From assembly GCF_020164595.1 (NCBI RefSeq), contig NZ_JAIQZE010000016.1, positions 1 to 50,076 of the forward strand: a stretch of 50,076 nucleotides of DNA, read 5' to 3'. Shown one piece after another: positions 27,573 through 37,400 of this stretch (position 1 is its first letter; every line of letters starts with the position of its first letter). Both the position numbers and the translations under genes were made by a program. The notes under the pieces are model-generated. The model had not been told where the DNA came from. It did no database searches and saw nothing but the letters and a program-made list of their open reading frames with translations. The stretch comes from Psychroflexus longus (lineage in GTDB: Bacteria; Bacteroidota; Bacteroidia; Flavobacteriales; Flavobacteriaceae).

Positions 27573-28322
27573 TTATCCTATCCAAGTTTTAAAGTCTTTA
27601 ACACGCTCTCGACTTACAATAACGGGTTGATCTAAAGCCTTAAGATTAATTTTGATTCTACTCGTAGAATAACTCACCATGTCTTGAATCGATTGATAAT
27701 GAATAATGTGGCTTCTGTTTATTCTGAAAAAATCCTTTGGTGAAAGTTTGGGTTCAAGTTGGTTGAGCGATTCATCGATGACATAATGTTTACCTTCCAA
27801 AGTGACCAGAGAGGTGGCTTTATCTGAACTTTCAAAGCAAGAAATTTCATCTGCTGAATAGGTTTTAAGCTTTTCGCCTACCTTGACGGAAAAACGTGTT
27901 TTGTAAGTTTGCTCATTTTGTGGTTGAACCAACAAACTTTTCAAAAGTTCTGCATCGATAGATTGAGAAAACTTGCGTTTCTCATACTTTTTTAAAGCAG
28001 ATGTAAGCTCAATAGGGTCAATAGGTTTTAAAAGATAGTCGATGCTGTTGATTTTAAATGCCTTTAAGGCATATTCATCGTAAGCCGTGGTAAAAATTAG
28101 ATCTGCTTCAATATCAACCTTTTCAAATATTTCAAAGGACAAACCGTCACTCAGTTGAATATCCAGAAAAATCAAGTCCACTTTAGGTTGTTTTTGAAAC
28201 CAGTCGATGGCCTCTTCTACAGAGTGCAATTTCTTTAATATTTCATACTGAAGTGCAGAAAGCAATCTCTCAAGTCGTCTTGCCGCTGGCTTTTCATCTT
28301 CAACTATAACTATTTTGCTCAT
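27573..28322 (-). CDS. LytTR-family response regulator
   Basis: The 249-residue regulator has an N-terminal receiver domain (acidic pocket E8-D9-E10, phospho-acceptor D54 in DLIFLDIQLSDG, conserved lysine in LLKPID) and a C-terminal LytTR DNA-binding domain (about 145-249). It lies 5 bp after the LytS-type kinase gene, its obvious partner. LytTR proteins bind paired direct repeats; no candidate target site was recognised in the window. Confidence 0.94.
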   Translation of the reverse strand: MSKIVIVEDEKPAARRLERLLSALQYEILKKLHSVEEAIDWFQKQPKVDLIFLDIQLSDGLSFEIFEKVDIEADLIFTTAYDEYALKAFKINSIDYLLKPIDPIELTSALKKYEKRKFSQSIDAELLKSLLVQPQNEQTYKTRFSVKVGEKLKTYSADEISCFESSDKATSLVTLEGKHYVIDESLNQLEPKLSPKDFFRINRSHIIHYQSIQDMVSYSTSRIKINLKALDQPVIVSRERVKDFKTWIG

Positions 28323-28327
28323 GAGTT

Positions 28328-29356
28328 CTAAGTTTTAATTAAAGGTAACTTTACAGTAAATGTGTTTGATTTCTTCTCAATTTCTATTAGAGTTTTAGTG
28401 TAAACTTCAAATCGCTTTTTGATGTTGAGCAAACCAATCCCACTTCTTTCAGAATTAGTCGCTTTAGGACTGACATTATTTTGGATAACTAGATAATCTT
28501 CAGTCTTATAGATTTTGATATGTAAGGGATTCTTTTCTGTTACTTTGTTGTGTTTTACAGCATTTTCAATCAAGAGCTGTAATGAAAGCGGCACGGTAAA
28601 ATCAGATTCGTCTGAAACATCAATACTGTATATCAGACTATCTTCAAATCGAGTAGATAATAGATTTAAATAGACTTTGGCAAAATCCAATTCAGAAGAA
28701 ATACTTACCAAATCTTCCTGCCTTTGGTCTAAGACGTAGCGATAAACTTTGGACAGACTGGTGGTAAATTCAGTAGCTCGTTTTGGATCTTCTTCAATGA
28801 GTGATGCTAAGACACTCAGGCTGTTGAACAAAAAGTGAGGATCTAGCTGATCTTTTAGCGCTTTGTGCTTGGCTTTGGTATGTTCTATAATTTCCTTTTG
28901 AGCTCTCAATTCTGCATCGGCTCCAAATCTATAGAAGTAATAGGCGTGAAAAGCTAAACTGACTATGATAGCGATGAGTACAGCAAAGACATAACTAAAT
29001 ACACTTTCATTTTCTAAAAACCGCTCAAATGTATGGCCGTAAATCCAAACACTATGAACGATTCTCGCTACGAAAAAACCAAATACTGAAACGATAACTG
29101 TGCCTGGTATTCCTATAATAATCAAGGCTTTAGGTTCTTTACGCCACGAGAATTTACTTTGTATGAACGTAATAAATACAATATTAAATATGCCAATAAT
29201 AAAGGCATAGGCAAAGTGACCTAATATAGCTTTATAATTTGTAAGATAGTTGAGCGACCAGCCAACAGCTATAAAATTGATGAGGTGAATGAATAAGGCG
29301 ATCAGGGCAGATATCCAAATGAACTTTATCAGTGTTTGTAAAGAAGTTTCTTTCAT
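28328..29356 (-). CDS. LytS-like membrane histidine kinase
   Basis: The 342-residue protein has four TM segments in the first 145 residues, a coiled linker, and a His_kinase domain of the LytS/YehU type. The phospho-accepting histidine is H174 in QLDPHFLFNSL. The N box reads LIENAVKHN and the G box GIGLLNIKKR. There is no separate periplasmic sensor domain, so the signal is probably sensed in the membrane. It forms a two-gene operon with the LytTR regulator. Confidence 0.93.
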   Translation of the reverse strand: MKETSLQTLIKFIWISALIALFIHLINFIAVGWSLNYLTNYKAILGHFAYAFIIGIFNIVFITFIQSKFSWRKEPKALIIIGIPGTVIVSVFGFFVARIVHSVWIYGHTFERFLENESVFSYVFAVLIAIIVSLAFHAYYFYRFGADAELRAQKEIIEHTKAKHKALKDQLDPHFLFNSLSVLASLIEEDPKRATEFTTSLSKVYRYVLDQRQEDLVSISSELDFAKVYLNLLSTRFEDSLIYSIDVSDESDFTVPLSLQLLIENAVKHNKVTEKNPLHIKIYKTEDYLVIQNNVSPKATNSERSGIGLLNIKKRFEVYTKTLIEIEKKSNTFTVKLPLIKT

Positions 29357-29463
29357 GACTTATCTTTTGAGTCAAAAGTAATTTGAAAGATACTCTTTAA
29401 AATTATTTTTCCGATGAGTCGATGAATTTGAAAGATGAATGGAAGTTTGGCTTGAATTTGACA

Positions 29464-29497
29464 TAAAAAAAGCCCCAGAGATTATCTCTGAGGCTTC
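29464..29497 (-). terminator. Terminator after the 164-residue barrel gene
   Basis: On the minus strand, a GCCTCAGAGAT stem pairs with ATCTCTGGGGC and is followed by a T-run. It also stands downstream of no plus-strand gene, so it serves the minus-strand barrel gene. Confidence 0.8.
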
Positions 29498-29527
29498 AAA
29501 TTCAACTTAAACTTTATTAATGTATTT

Positions 29528-30022
29528 CTAGAATTGGTAACGTAGAGCCAAAGCAATATCAAAATCCAAGTCGTTGTTATAATTTCCAGAACCAATCTCG
29601 GGTCTAAAGTCCAATGCAATGAGTAAGGGGATATTGAAATTATACTCGATACCAATATTACCAGCACCAAAGATAAAGACTTCATTGTCATCATTGAAAT
29701 CATCATTGCCATAGCGTTCATCATAACTCACACTACCAAGTCCACCACCAACACCGACAAACCAATTGAATCCTCCTTCAATGTTCCAGACCCATTGGTA
29801 TAAACCGGTCAGTTTAAAAGCATCAAATCTATCATTGTTTCTCCATCCTAAATCGATTTCCAGACGGTTATTATCTCCTAACGCATTCTGGTAAGAAATC
29901 TCTGCTCCATAACCATTATTTCCTCCAAATCTTAATCCAATAGCATGTTCAGCAATAGATTGCGCCTGAGATTGAAATCCGAAGGCAACTATGAAACACA
30001 CAGCAATAAGTAACTTTTTCAT
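29528..30022 (-). CDS. Small outer-membrane beta-barrel protein
   Basis: This 164-residue protein has a signal peptide ending near SQAQS, then a short eight-strand-like pattern with glycine and aromatic residues (AIGLRFGGNNGYGAEISYQ, NRLEIDLGWR, YQWVWNIEGGFNWFVGVGGGLG), ending in LALRYQF with a terminal phenylalanine. This is typical of small OmpA/OmpX-like barrels of Bacteroidota. A terminator follows. The function is unknown. Confidence 0.75.
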   Translation of the reverse strand: MKKLLIAVCFIVAFGFQSQAQSIAEHAIGLRFGGNNGYGAEISYQNALGDNNRLEIDLGWRNNDRFDAFKLTGLYQWVWNIEGGFNWFVGVGGGLGSVSYDERYGNDDFNDDNEVFIFGAGNIGIEYNFNIPLLIALDFRPEIGSGNYNNDLDFDIALALRYQF

Positions 30023-30176
30023 AACTAAATATTATATTATTCTAAGCAAATTTAAGCTTAGTAAGTCTTACTTATACGTATGTTAAGCCAATGTTAAGCC
30101 AATTATTTGAGAGCTTTTCTGAGCATTCACTGAAGACTTTGTTTTTCAATTTTAAAAAGTTCTAAATCTAACGCAT

Positions 30177-30210
30177 AAAAAAAGCGCATCCGTTTAGATA
30201 CGCTTTTTTT
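30177..30210 (-). terminator. Terminator after the porin-like gene
   Basis: An A-run and GCGTATC stem pairs with GATGCGC and a T-run across a short loop on the minus strand, just past the porin-like stop codon. Confidence 0.8.
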
Positions 30211-30226
30211 AAAATCATTTTTTGAC

Positions 30227-30835
30227 TTAAAACTCAAAAGCTACATAAGCTTGGAATGTTGAGTTTCTTGCTTCCAAACCGGGAAAAAACTGTATGTCAT
30301 CACTTACTATATCTTGTAATCCATAGTAATAACGAACTCCTATAACTAAAGGAGATAGGTTGACATTCGCACCGACAGCTAGACCATAATCGAAATCTTT
30401 AAAATTATCGGTACTAATATCATCTGAGAATTCACCGAAGCTATTTTCTCCAGAAATATTGGCATCAAGCAAGTAAGACGCATAAGCTCCACCTTCTATG
30501 AACAGTAAGTCACCAAATCCAAGGGAAGCCAAAATAGGTAATTCTAAGTATCCTAAACCTAATTCTAGTTCTCCACCATTGCCTTCAAGTTTAGCTCCTT
30601 TGCCAGAATAGCCAAGTTCCGCTTGAAGATAGAGTACTTCATCTATCAAAGGACTTCTGGAGTATATTCCAAAGTTGAGTCCTGTTCGTAAATTTTCATC
30701 ATCTACATTTTCTGTAAAAAAGTTGGATAAATTCAGTCCACCTTTCACCCCAAAGACATTTTCTTGTGCTTGTGTAGTAAATGCCATAAGGCCTAAGGCT
30801 AGAGCATAAGTTAATTGTTTCAATCTTTTGTTCAT
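30227..30835 (-). CDS. Porin-family outer-membrane beta-barrel
   Basis: This 202-residue protein has a signal peptide (about 1-23, ending TTQAQ) and the PorT-like opening NVFGVKGGLNLSNFF found in Bacteroidota outer-membrane barrels. It continues with alternating strands (LYLQAELGYSGKGAKL, LELPILASLGF) and ends in AYVAFEF. These barrels are abundant and mostly uncharacterised. Monocistronic, with a terminator. Confidence 0.82.
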   Translation of the reverse strand: MNKRLKQLTYALALGLMAFTTQAQENVFGVKGGLNLSNFFTENVDDENLRTGLNFGIYSRSPLIDEVLYLQAELGYSGKGAKLEGNGGELELGLGYLELPILASLGFGDLLFIEGGAYASYLLDANISGENSFGEFSDDISTDNFKDFDYGLAVGANVNLSPLVIGVRYYYGLQDIVSDDIQFFPGLEARNSTFQAYVAFEF

Positions 30836-30919
30836 CTTGAAATAGTTTAAGCCTTGTTAAATTTAAAAAGTGAGTTTGAAGTCAAAGACTTCGATAATAA
30901 TTTAATTACTTGGCAGAGT

Positions 30920-31216
30920 TTAGCTTATCTGAGTACCATTTTCATCAAATTTTAGGATCTCTATGGTATCCTCGCAATTGAAATAGCAATTGAAGAAGCT
31001 ATTATTTTGAAAATTTATTTTCTGAATCTTAATGATGTTCTCGGAAAATTCCGCGTATAGTCGTCCAAGATCAGTATTCTTATAATCAAAATCCAAATGA
31101 GAGATATTTTCTACCTCTACCTGTTCCACTCCTTCAGGAGTATTTAGAAATAATTGAGATGTGCCAGCACTTGTAAAGTTCGCTACGTCTTCTATTAAAT
31201 CAAAATTCTCTTTCAT
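30920..31216 (-). CDS. Small hypothetical cytosolic protein
   Basis: The 98-residue frame starts at an ATG (an in-frame TTG lies two codons earlier). It has no signal peptide, is acidic, and has two cysteines in NCYFNCEDT. The composition and codon use look coding. No family is recognised. It is isolated between the porin-like gene and a 367-bp gap. Confidence 0.55.
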   Translation of the reverse strand: MKENFDLIEDVANFTSAGTSQLFLNTPEGVEQVEVENISHLDFDYKNTDLGRLYAEFSENIIKIQKINFQNNSFFNCYFNCEDTIEILKFDENGTQIS

Positions 31217-31583
31217 AATCAATGTTTACTTTACAACGGCAAATTTATAGACTATAGTGTCCAATAAAATTTCATTTAATTTTAATTTGTGAAGAAAATT
31301 CTACTTTTCTTAAAAATATCGTAATAGCAATGGTCTTTGGTTTTCCGTTGCGAGTTCAAATTCAACCGTTTTGTCTTTAGATCGTGAAACACTAAAGGAC
31401 AGACGATTAGAATCTTTACCTTGCCCTTTTTTGATTTAAGTTGAAGATTGTTTTTTAAATGAAAATGAACGGATTTTGTTATGACCAAAAATGACAAACA
31501 AATTTTGTTTAAAGTTTCTAAGCTTAGGATAACAAAAAATTGGCAGTAAAGCCTTTTATATGTTTTAGTTTTGAAATAAAAGA
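31217..31583. other. Gene-free stretch
   Basis: No convincing gene. A minus-strand frame of 106 codons spans most of it, but runs into the start of the CNNM gene and looks non-coding. The only signal seen is a TAnnTTTG element at the right end. Confidence 0.5.
31566..31573 (+). promoter_or_regulatory. -7 promoter element for the CNNM gene
   Basis: TAGTTTTG matches TAnnTTTG and ends 10 bases before the ATG, implying a very short leader. Confidence 0.45.
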
Positions 31584-32663
31584 ATGTTTTTACTTTTTGC
31601 ATATTTATTTCTAGCTCTATTCGTGTCTTTTTTATGTTCGATAATGGAATCTGTGCTACTATCCACCAACCGCTCCTATCTCATTGTAAAAAAAGAAAAT
31701 GGACATGTGTGGGCCAATTCATTCATGTCTTACAAAGAAGAAATCGATAAACCTTTATCAGCCATTCTTTCCTTAAACACAGTAGCTCATACCATAGGTG
31801 CAGCTGGAGTAGGAGCCCAGGCAGTAAAAGTATTTGGAGACGCTTATTTCGGGATAGTATCGGCAATTCTTACACTTTTGATTTTAGTAGTTACCGAAAT
31901 TATTCCCAAAACCTTAGGAGCAAGATATTGGAAACGCTTAAGCAAAATATCATATCAGATTCTTCGAGTTATGATTTTCCTGACTTATCCATTAGTCATG
32001 ATGTCCTCAGTCATTACAAAGATGTTGTCCAGCAATAAAAATGAAAAATCTACCAGTAGGGAAGAAATTGCTGCATTGGCAAGTATTGGTAATAAAGAAG
32101 GACTGTTCACTGAAAAAGAAAACAAAATCATACAGAACATCTTAAGACTTAAGAATATAATGGTCAAAGAAATTATGACCCCTAGAGTGGTTGTGATTAC
32201 TGAAGATGAAGATACCACTTTGCAGGAATTTTTAAAAAACCAGAAATACACCAAGTTTTCCAGATTGCCGGTTTACTCAATTAGTGAGGACAATATAACC
32301 GGTTGCGTGTTCCGTCAGGAACTGCTGGAAAAGCTTGCAGAAGGTGAACAGAAGCTTCAGCTTAAAGACCTTAAACGTGAAATTAGTGCCGTTTCCGGCA
32401 CAATGCCTCTTTTCACTTTGTGGGAAAAACTCTTAGAAAACCGAGAGCATATTGCTATTATCGTTGATGAATATGGAGGCATGGACGGGATCGTAACTAT
32501 GGAGGATATTATAGAAACGATTTTGGGTCTGGAAATCGTTGATGAAAAAGATAGCGTTACCGACATGCAAAAATATGCCAAGGAATTGTGGAAGAAGAAA
32601 CTTGAAAAGAAAAACAGCTTTTTAAACAGAATCGATAAGAAACTCAAAAACAAAAAAGAGTAA
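31584..32663 (+). CDS. CNNM/CorC-type membrane protein with CBS pair
   Basis: This 359-residue protein has an N-terminal DUF21 (CNNM) transmembrane domain of about four segments (residues 1-150, with ESVLLSTNRSYL and EIIPKTLGARYW), then two CBS domains (about 195-320, opening with IMTPRVVV and ending VDEYGGMDGIVTMEDI). Such proteins are linked to magnesium and cobalt efflux or membrane stress. It lacks the C-terminal CorC_HlyC domain found in longer forms and ends in a basic tail. It is monocistronic, convergent with the gene at 32705. Confidence 0.92.
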   Translation: MFLLFAYLFLALFVSFLCSIMESVLLSTNRSYLIVKKENGHVWANSFMSYKEEIDKPLSAILSLNTVAHTIGAAGVGAQAVKVFGDAYFGIVSAILTLLILVVTEIIPKTLGARYWKRLSKISYQILRVMIFLTYPLVMMSSVITKMLSSNKNEKSTSREEIAALASIGNKEGLFTEKENKIIQNILRLKNIMVKEIMTPRVVVITEDEDTTLQEFLKNQKYTKFSRLPVYSISEDNITGCVFRQELLEKLAEGEQKLQLKDLKREISAVSGTMPLFTLWEKLLENREHIAIIVDEYGGMDGIVTMEDIIETILGLEIVDEKDSVTDMQKYAKELWKKKLEKKNSFLNRIDKKLKNKKE

Positions 32664-32704
32664 ATTCGATCACTTTTTCTGATCTAAGTAGCATAGCAAA
32701 ATCT

Positions 32705-33685
32705 TTATTTATAAGTTTTTATAGCTTCAGTTGCTTCTATAATGTTATAATCTTTCCAGTAATTAGTATCGTATTTTTCAACTTCATCAATAAGAATATA
32801 CTCATCAAAACTCAGTGAGTTAAAAAGATCTGGTGATATCGATTGATATTCTACTCCTACATATTCTGTAGTTTCCATCAAATTGTATTCTAGTTCAAAG
32901 GCCAATTTCAGTTGTTTTCGTTGACTTCGATCAGGGTTGTTTTCTTTGAATGATAAACTACGACTGATGTAAGCATAACTTCCGTCGGTTTGCTTGATGT
33001 ATTTTGGATAATAGGTATTATCGTTATTTCTGGTAAATATTAAAAATCCACTATCTACAAAACTATTTACTTTTATACCGAGTACAAATTTCAGGTTGAC
33101 ATTCATCGCTTTTTCTCCTTCATCTAAATCGTAGTTGTAACTTACCATACCGAAATCTCTGGTGTTGATGTAAAGATTATCAACATATTTTCCTTTCCAT
33201 CTCCATGGATTTGGTGAAAACTTAATATGATAACAAGGCTCGCCGTAAACTTTGGTAACTCCCATAAGTTCGTAATTATAATGCTTGGTTGAAGTAAGGA
33301 AATCCTTATTAAATCTTGTCGCTTTGTTTTTGTAACTCTCTCTTCGCCAGCTGTTTTTATGGTAAACAGTATCAGGTAATTTGAGCTTATCATTTTCTAT
33401 ATCTTCAATCAATTCATTAAGTGACACATCTTTATCTATGGGAATTATACCGGTTTTTACTTTAAAAGAATATGGAGATTTTAAGCTTTTCATCAATTCG
33501 AAGAAAACTTCTTCCTGTATGTCTTCAGTATCAAATGTTGTCTCTCTATTGATTAAATTGAGTGCCTTTTGGTACTCATTGACTAAAGTGTCTTCGAGAG
33601 CATAAATGTTGATTAAGCGTTCACGGTAGGATTTGGAAGACTTTGAAGTGATTTTATTCCCCAGGTCCTCCATGTTTGCGTTCAT
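32705..33685 (-). CDS. Probable C-terminal half of a split CarboxypepD_reg-like protein
   Basis: The 326-residue frame has no signal peptide, although its content (soluble beta-rich segments, KVYGEPCYHIKFSPNP, NLYINTRDFGMVSYNYD) resembles the exported C-terminal region of flavobacterial CarboxypepD_reg-like proteins. It overlaps the upstream gene (33682-34185) by 4 bp as ATGA. Reading just before the ATG in this frame gives RKEMNANMEDL, while the upstream frame ends NVKR. A single missing A in the local A-run (33690s) would join the two frames into NVKEMNANMEDL. I think this is one gene disrupted by a frameshift, or a coupled split pair; the exported function would be lost in this half. Confidence 0.65.
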   Translation of the reverse strand: MNANMEDLGNKITSKSSKSYRERLINIYALEDTLVNEYQKALNLINRETTFDTEDIQEEVFFELMKSLKSPYSFKVKTGIIPIDKDVSLNELIEDIENDKLKLPDTVYHKNSWRRESYKNKATRFNKDFLTSTKHYNYELMGVTKVYGEPCYHIKFSPNPWRWKGKYVDNLYINTRDFGMVSYNYDLDEGEKAMNVNLKFVLGIKVNSFVDSGFLIFTRNNDNTYYPKYIKQTDGSYAYISRSLSFKENNPDRSQRKQLKLAFELEYNLMETTEYVGVEYQSISPDLFNSLSFDEYILIDEVEKYDTNYWKDYNIIEATEAIKTYK

Positions 33686-34185
33686 CTCTTTACGTTCTGA
33701 TTTGCTGAGGTAGGATGCTTTTTAATATCTATTCCAAAAGTTTCAGCTTTGTAGTCGTCATTCGATCTTAAAAACACCTGAACTTTCGCATTGCTGAGTT
33801 GATGATTTTCTTTAGCATTGGCTTCAAATTTTTCAAGAATCTCTTCAGCAGTCAATTGCTTATCAAACAATAATACCTCATCCAACTCGTAAGTTGCAGG
33901 CTTTAAACTGATGATTTGGTTTTCTTCAAAATCTTTCAAAAGTATTTCAACAGATTCAAACCCCATAGATGAAAATAAGATTGGCGTTTCTTCTGAAGTG
34001 GTTTTGCGTTGAAGAACAAAATAACCTTCTGCATTGGAAATGACACCATAATTGTCTCCAAGTTGAACGGTCACAAAAGGAATTCCTTGTTGATTGCTGG
34101 CTTCCACCACACGCCCTCGGAGGCTTTGTGCTGAAAACTGAATACTGATTAAAAGGAAGAGAGCGAGAGTAAAGCTTGATTTCAT
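33682..34185 (-). CDS. Probable N-terminal half: signal peptide and CarboxypepD_reg-like domain
   Basis: The 167-residue frame has a signal peptide ending near FSAQ, then the CarboxypepD_reg-like beta-sandwich (SLRGRVVEASNQQGIPFVTV, NAEGYFVL, FSSMGFESVEILLKD), a YELDEVLLF segment, and a helical stretch. It stops abruptly at residue 167, where full-length relatives are expected to run on for some 300 more residues. Those residues appear to be encoded by the overlapping downstream frame. Confidence 0.75.
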   Translation of the reverse strand: MKSSFTLALFLLISIQFSAQSLRGRVVEASNQQGIPFVTVQLGDNYGVISNAEGYFVLQRKTTSEETPILFSSMGFESVEILLKDFEENQIISLKPATYELDEVLLFDKQLTAEEILEKFEANAKENHQLSNAKVQVFLRSNDDYKAETFGIDIKKHPTSANQNVKR

Positions 34186-34341
34186 AAGATTGATTTCTAA
34201 TGAGACGCTTTGGTTGTGAGATTGTTACACAATTAAATTTAAGATGAAATCACTTAATTTAAAACCTTTCTAAAGTTTGTCGAAACCAAGGCTTAGTCTT
34301 TTATTTAACAATTGTACACTTAGGTTACTTAAGTTTATAAG

Positions 34342-34391
34342 TATTTTTGGATTTGAAAAAAGTCTAAAAATCTATTGATCACACAATCAAT
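34342..34391 (+). promoter_or_regulatory. Possible promoter and operator upstream of susC
   Basis: TATTTTTG at 34342-34349 fits the -7 consensus 112 bases before the ATG. An inverted repeat ATTGAT-6-ATCAAT lies at 34374-34391. The leader is long. Neither has independent support. Confidence 0.25.
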
Positions 34392-34461
34392 CGTTTATTA
34401 AATCAGTTAAAAAACAATTAACTTTACACTTAAGTATATTTATCAAAATTTCACTTCTCAT

Positions 34462-37400
34462 ATGAATTGTAATCTCCGTTTAAAATCGTTCCTCAAGTAT
34501 ATTTTTATCCTGGTTTTTGCTTTGTGCCCCTTTCAGAAGCAATCGCTTGCACAAACTAATAATTTGAATTCTGCAACTCAGCAGGACCTTATTCCAGATT
34601 CTTCATTTCCTCTGGCCATAAGTGGTCAGGTCACCGATAAATTATCTGGTGAGCCTTTACTTGGAGTATCTATTATAGCCATGGGCACAGTAAATGGGAC
34701 AACTACAAATTATGATGGAGAATTTGAAATCTATCTTGAGGAACCTACTCCTGGACTTACATTTTCCTACATAGGTTTTAAAACAGAAGAAATTTTATTA
34801 AAAAATACCGAATATCTTGAGGTCAAGTTAACAAGTGATATCAATGCTCTGGATGCAGTGGTCGTCACTGCATTAAACATTAAAAAGTCCAAAGAACGTT
34901 TAGGTTACGCTACACAAAAAGTAGACGGTGAGTCTCTAGTTAAAACTCAGGAAGCCAATGTGATATCGAATTTAACTGGTAAAGTTGCTGGTTTGACGGT
35001 TTTTAACTCGACTGATTTCTTTGCCAATCCAGGATACAGCTTGAGAGGTGAACGCCCATTAATCGTGATCGATGGTGTTCCCAACACGTCCACAAATCTT
35101 TATGAGCTCAATGGTAATGATATTGAATCCATAAACGTTCTAAAAGGCGCACCTGCTTCAGCACTTTACGGCTCCATTGGTAGAAATGGTGCTATCTTGA
35201 TCACTACTAAAAGAGGAAATACAGACGGAGGCTTGCAAGTAGAAGTATCTTCCAATACCATGTTTCAAACTGATTTTTTAAGAGTTCCGGAAAATCAAAG
35301 CCAGTATGGGTCTGGACGTAACGGAGTTTACAAGTACACAGATGGAACCGGCTCAGGTCAGGAAGGTAGTGGATTTTCCTGGGGCCCTCGTTTAGACAGA
35401 CCAGATCCTTCAACACCAAGTGGTTTTGTGGAGCGTGTACAATACAACAGCCCTATTGATCCGGTTACGGGCGAGAGAGTCCCTTTGCCTTGGGTTTCCA
35501 GAGGACAAAATAATCTGGATAATTTTTTTAGAACCGGAGTGATAAGTAATACAACTTTAGCCGTTACCGCAGGAAATGCTGAGCGAAACATTAGAGTGTC
35601 TGTTGGTAATCGCTATCAGCGTGGTATTGTTCCCAATACTGATTTGAACAACTCGAATTTCAGTGTATCCGGACGATTTAAACATAAAAAACTTACCGTA
35701 GACGCGTCTCTAAATTACAACAAACAACAATCTGACAATATTCCTGAAGTCGCTTTTAGCTCCCAAAGTTTCATTTACAACCTGGCGCTATGGATGGGAG
35801 CAAACGTGGATGTAAATGATTTGAAGGATTACTGGATCCCTGGGCAGGAGGGTTTTCAGCAAAGACACTACAGTACCAGTTTTTACAACAATCCTCATTT
35901 TTTGGCTAATGAATTTAACAGAGGATACTACCGAGACGTAACTTATGGCCAGGTGTTTCTAACTTATGATTTAGCCAAAGATTTAACGATTAATATGAGA
36001 AATGGATTCAACTATTTTTCTCTTGATCGAACAACCAAACAGCCCATCAGTTTTGTGAGAGACTTCAACAGAACCGATGGTAATTTCTCACAATCCTATA
36101 ATTCCGGCTTCGATTTCAATACTGATGTTTTCATGAATTATAGCAAAGTGTTTTCTGAAGATTTTAATATACAGTCGACTGTTGGGGTGTCCAATCTTTA
36201 CAGAAGCAGTACGGCTTCCAGTGTGAGCACTAACGGACTCAACGTTCCCGATTTTTATAATATTTCCAATTCTAGAAACGCGGTACAGGGCAGTAATTTT
36301 GAATCCGAATCCAGAATCAGTTCAGCTTATGCGACCTTAGATTTAAGTTTTTTCAATTCAATCTACCTTGGGTTCACTGGAAGAAACGATTGGGTGACCA
36401 CCTTACCAAAAGAAAATAATTCATTCTTCTATCCGTCTGTTTCTTTGAGTTACGTTCCCAGTAAGATGTTTGATTTACCTGAAGTCATCTCTAATTTAAG
36501 AGTAAGAGGAAGTTGGGCTGAGGTCTCCAATGGTGATTTTGGAGGAACCTATTCTCATATTGCCGCATATAATAGCGGGCTAAACTGGCAGAACAATGCT
36601 TCACTTGTTTTTCCTGGTAATTTGATCAGTCCAGATTTAAGTCCACAGACCTCTTCAGCTTTTGAAGGAGGCTTGGTGGTTGGTTTTTTCGAAAACCGAT
36701 TAAGCTTCGATACCAATTTCATTTATGTAAGAAATTTCAATAACCTCACCAATGTTCCAATTTCAGTTGCTTCCGGATTTTCTTCAAGATTGATCAACGC
36801 CAATGAATTTGAAAAAAAGGGGTTTGAATTGGTCACTCGCGCAAGTCCGATAAAGAATAAAACCTTTGGCTGGGATGTCACTTTCAATTTGAGTCAGTAC
36901 AGAACCTATATCAGTGAAATCGACAATCAGGAAAATATTGGTCAGCTAAGAGAAGGCGATCGGGTGGATAAACTGTTCACCACCGTGTGGCAGGAAACTC
37001 CAGATGGACAGCCCATTATTGGAAATAACGGAATAAACATCAGAGACCCATTCAACAGGCATATCGGTTTTAGAGATCCGGATTGGGTCTATGGTTTCCT
37101 TAATAACTTCAGGTACAAAAATTTCAATCTTTTCGTAGGAATTGATGGTAGAATAGGAGGACTGGCAGAAAGCAGAACCTTGAGAAATTTATGGTGGTCA
37201 GGCTCTCACCCAGGTTCGGTCAATGAATATAGGGCAGCCTCAGCTAGCGGGGTAAGCAATTATGTAGCCGATGGAGTTGTTGTGGTTGGAGGAGATGTCC
37301 AATACGATACTGAAGGAAACATCACTAGCGATACCAGGCAATATGCTTCAAACGAACAGGTGGTGAATTATGAAGATTACATGACTACTTACCATTCAAG

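Noticed and set aside
31282-31602. Minus-strand frame of 106 codons in the gap before the CNNM gene
   Set aside because: It overlaps the start of a solid gene on the other strand, has no domain and a composition typical of AT-rich non-coding DNA.
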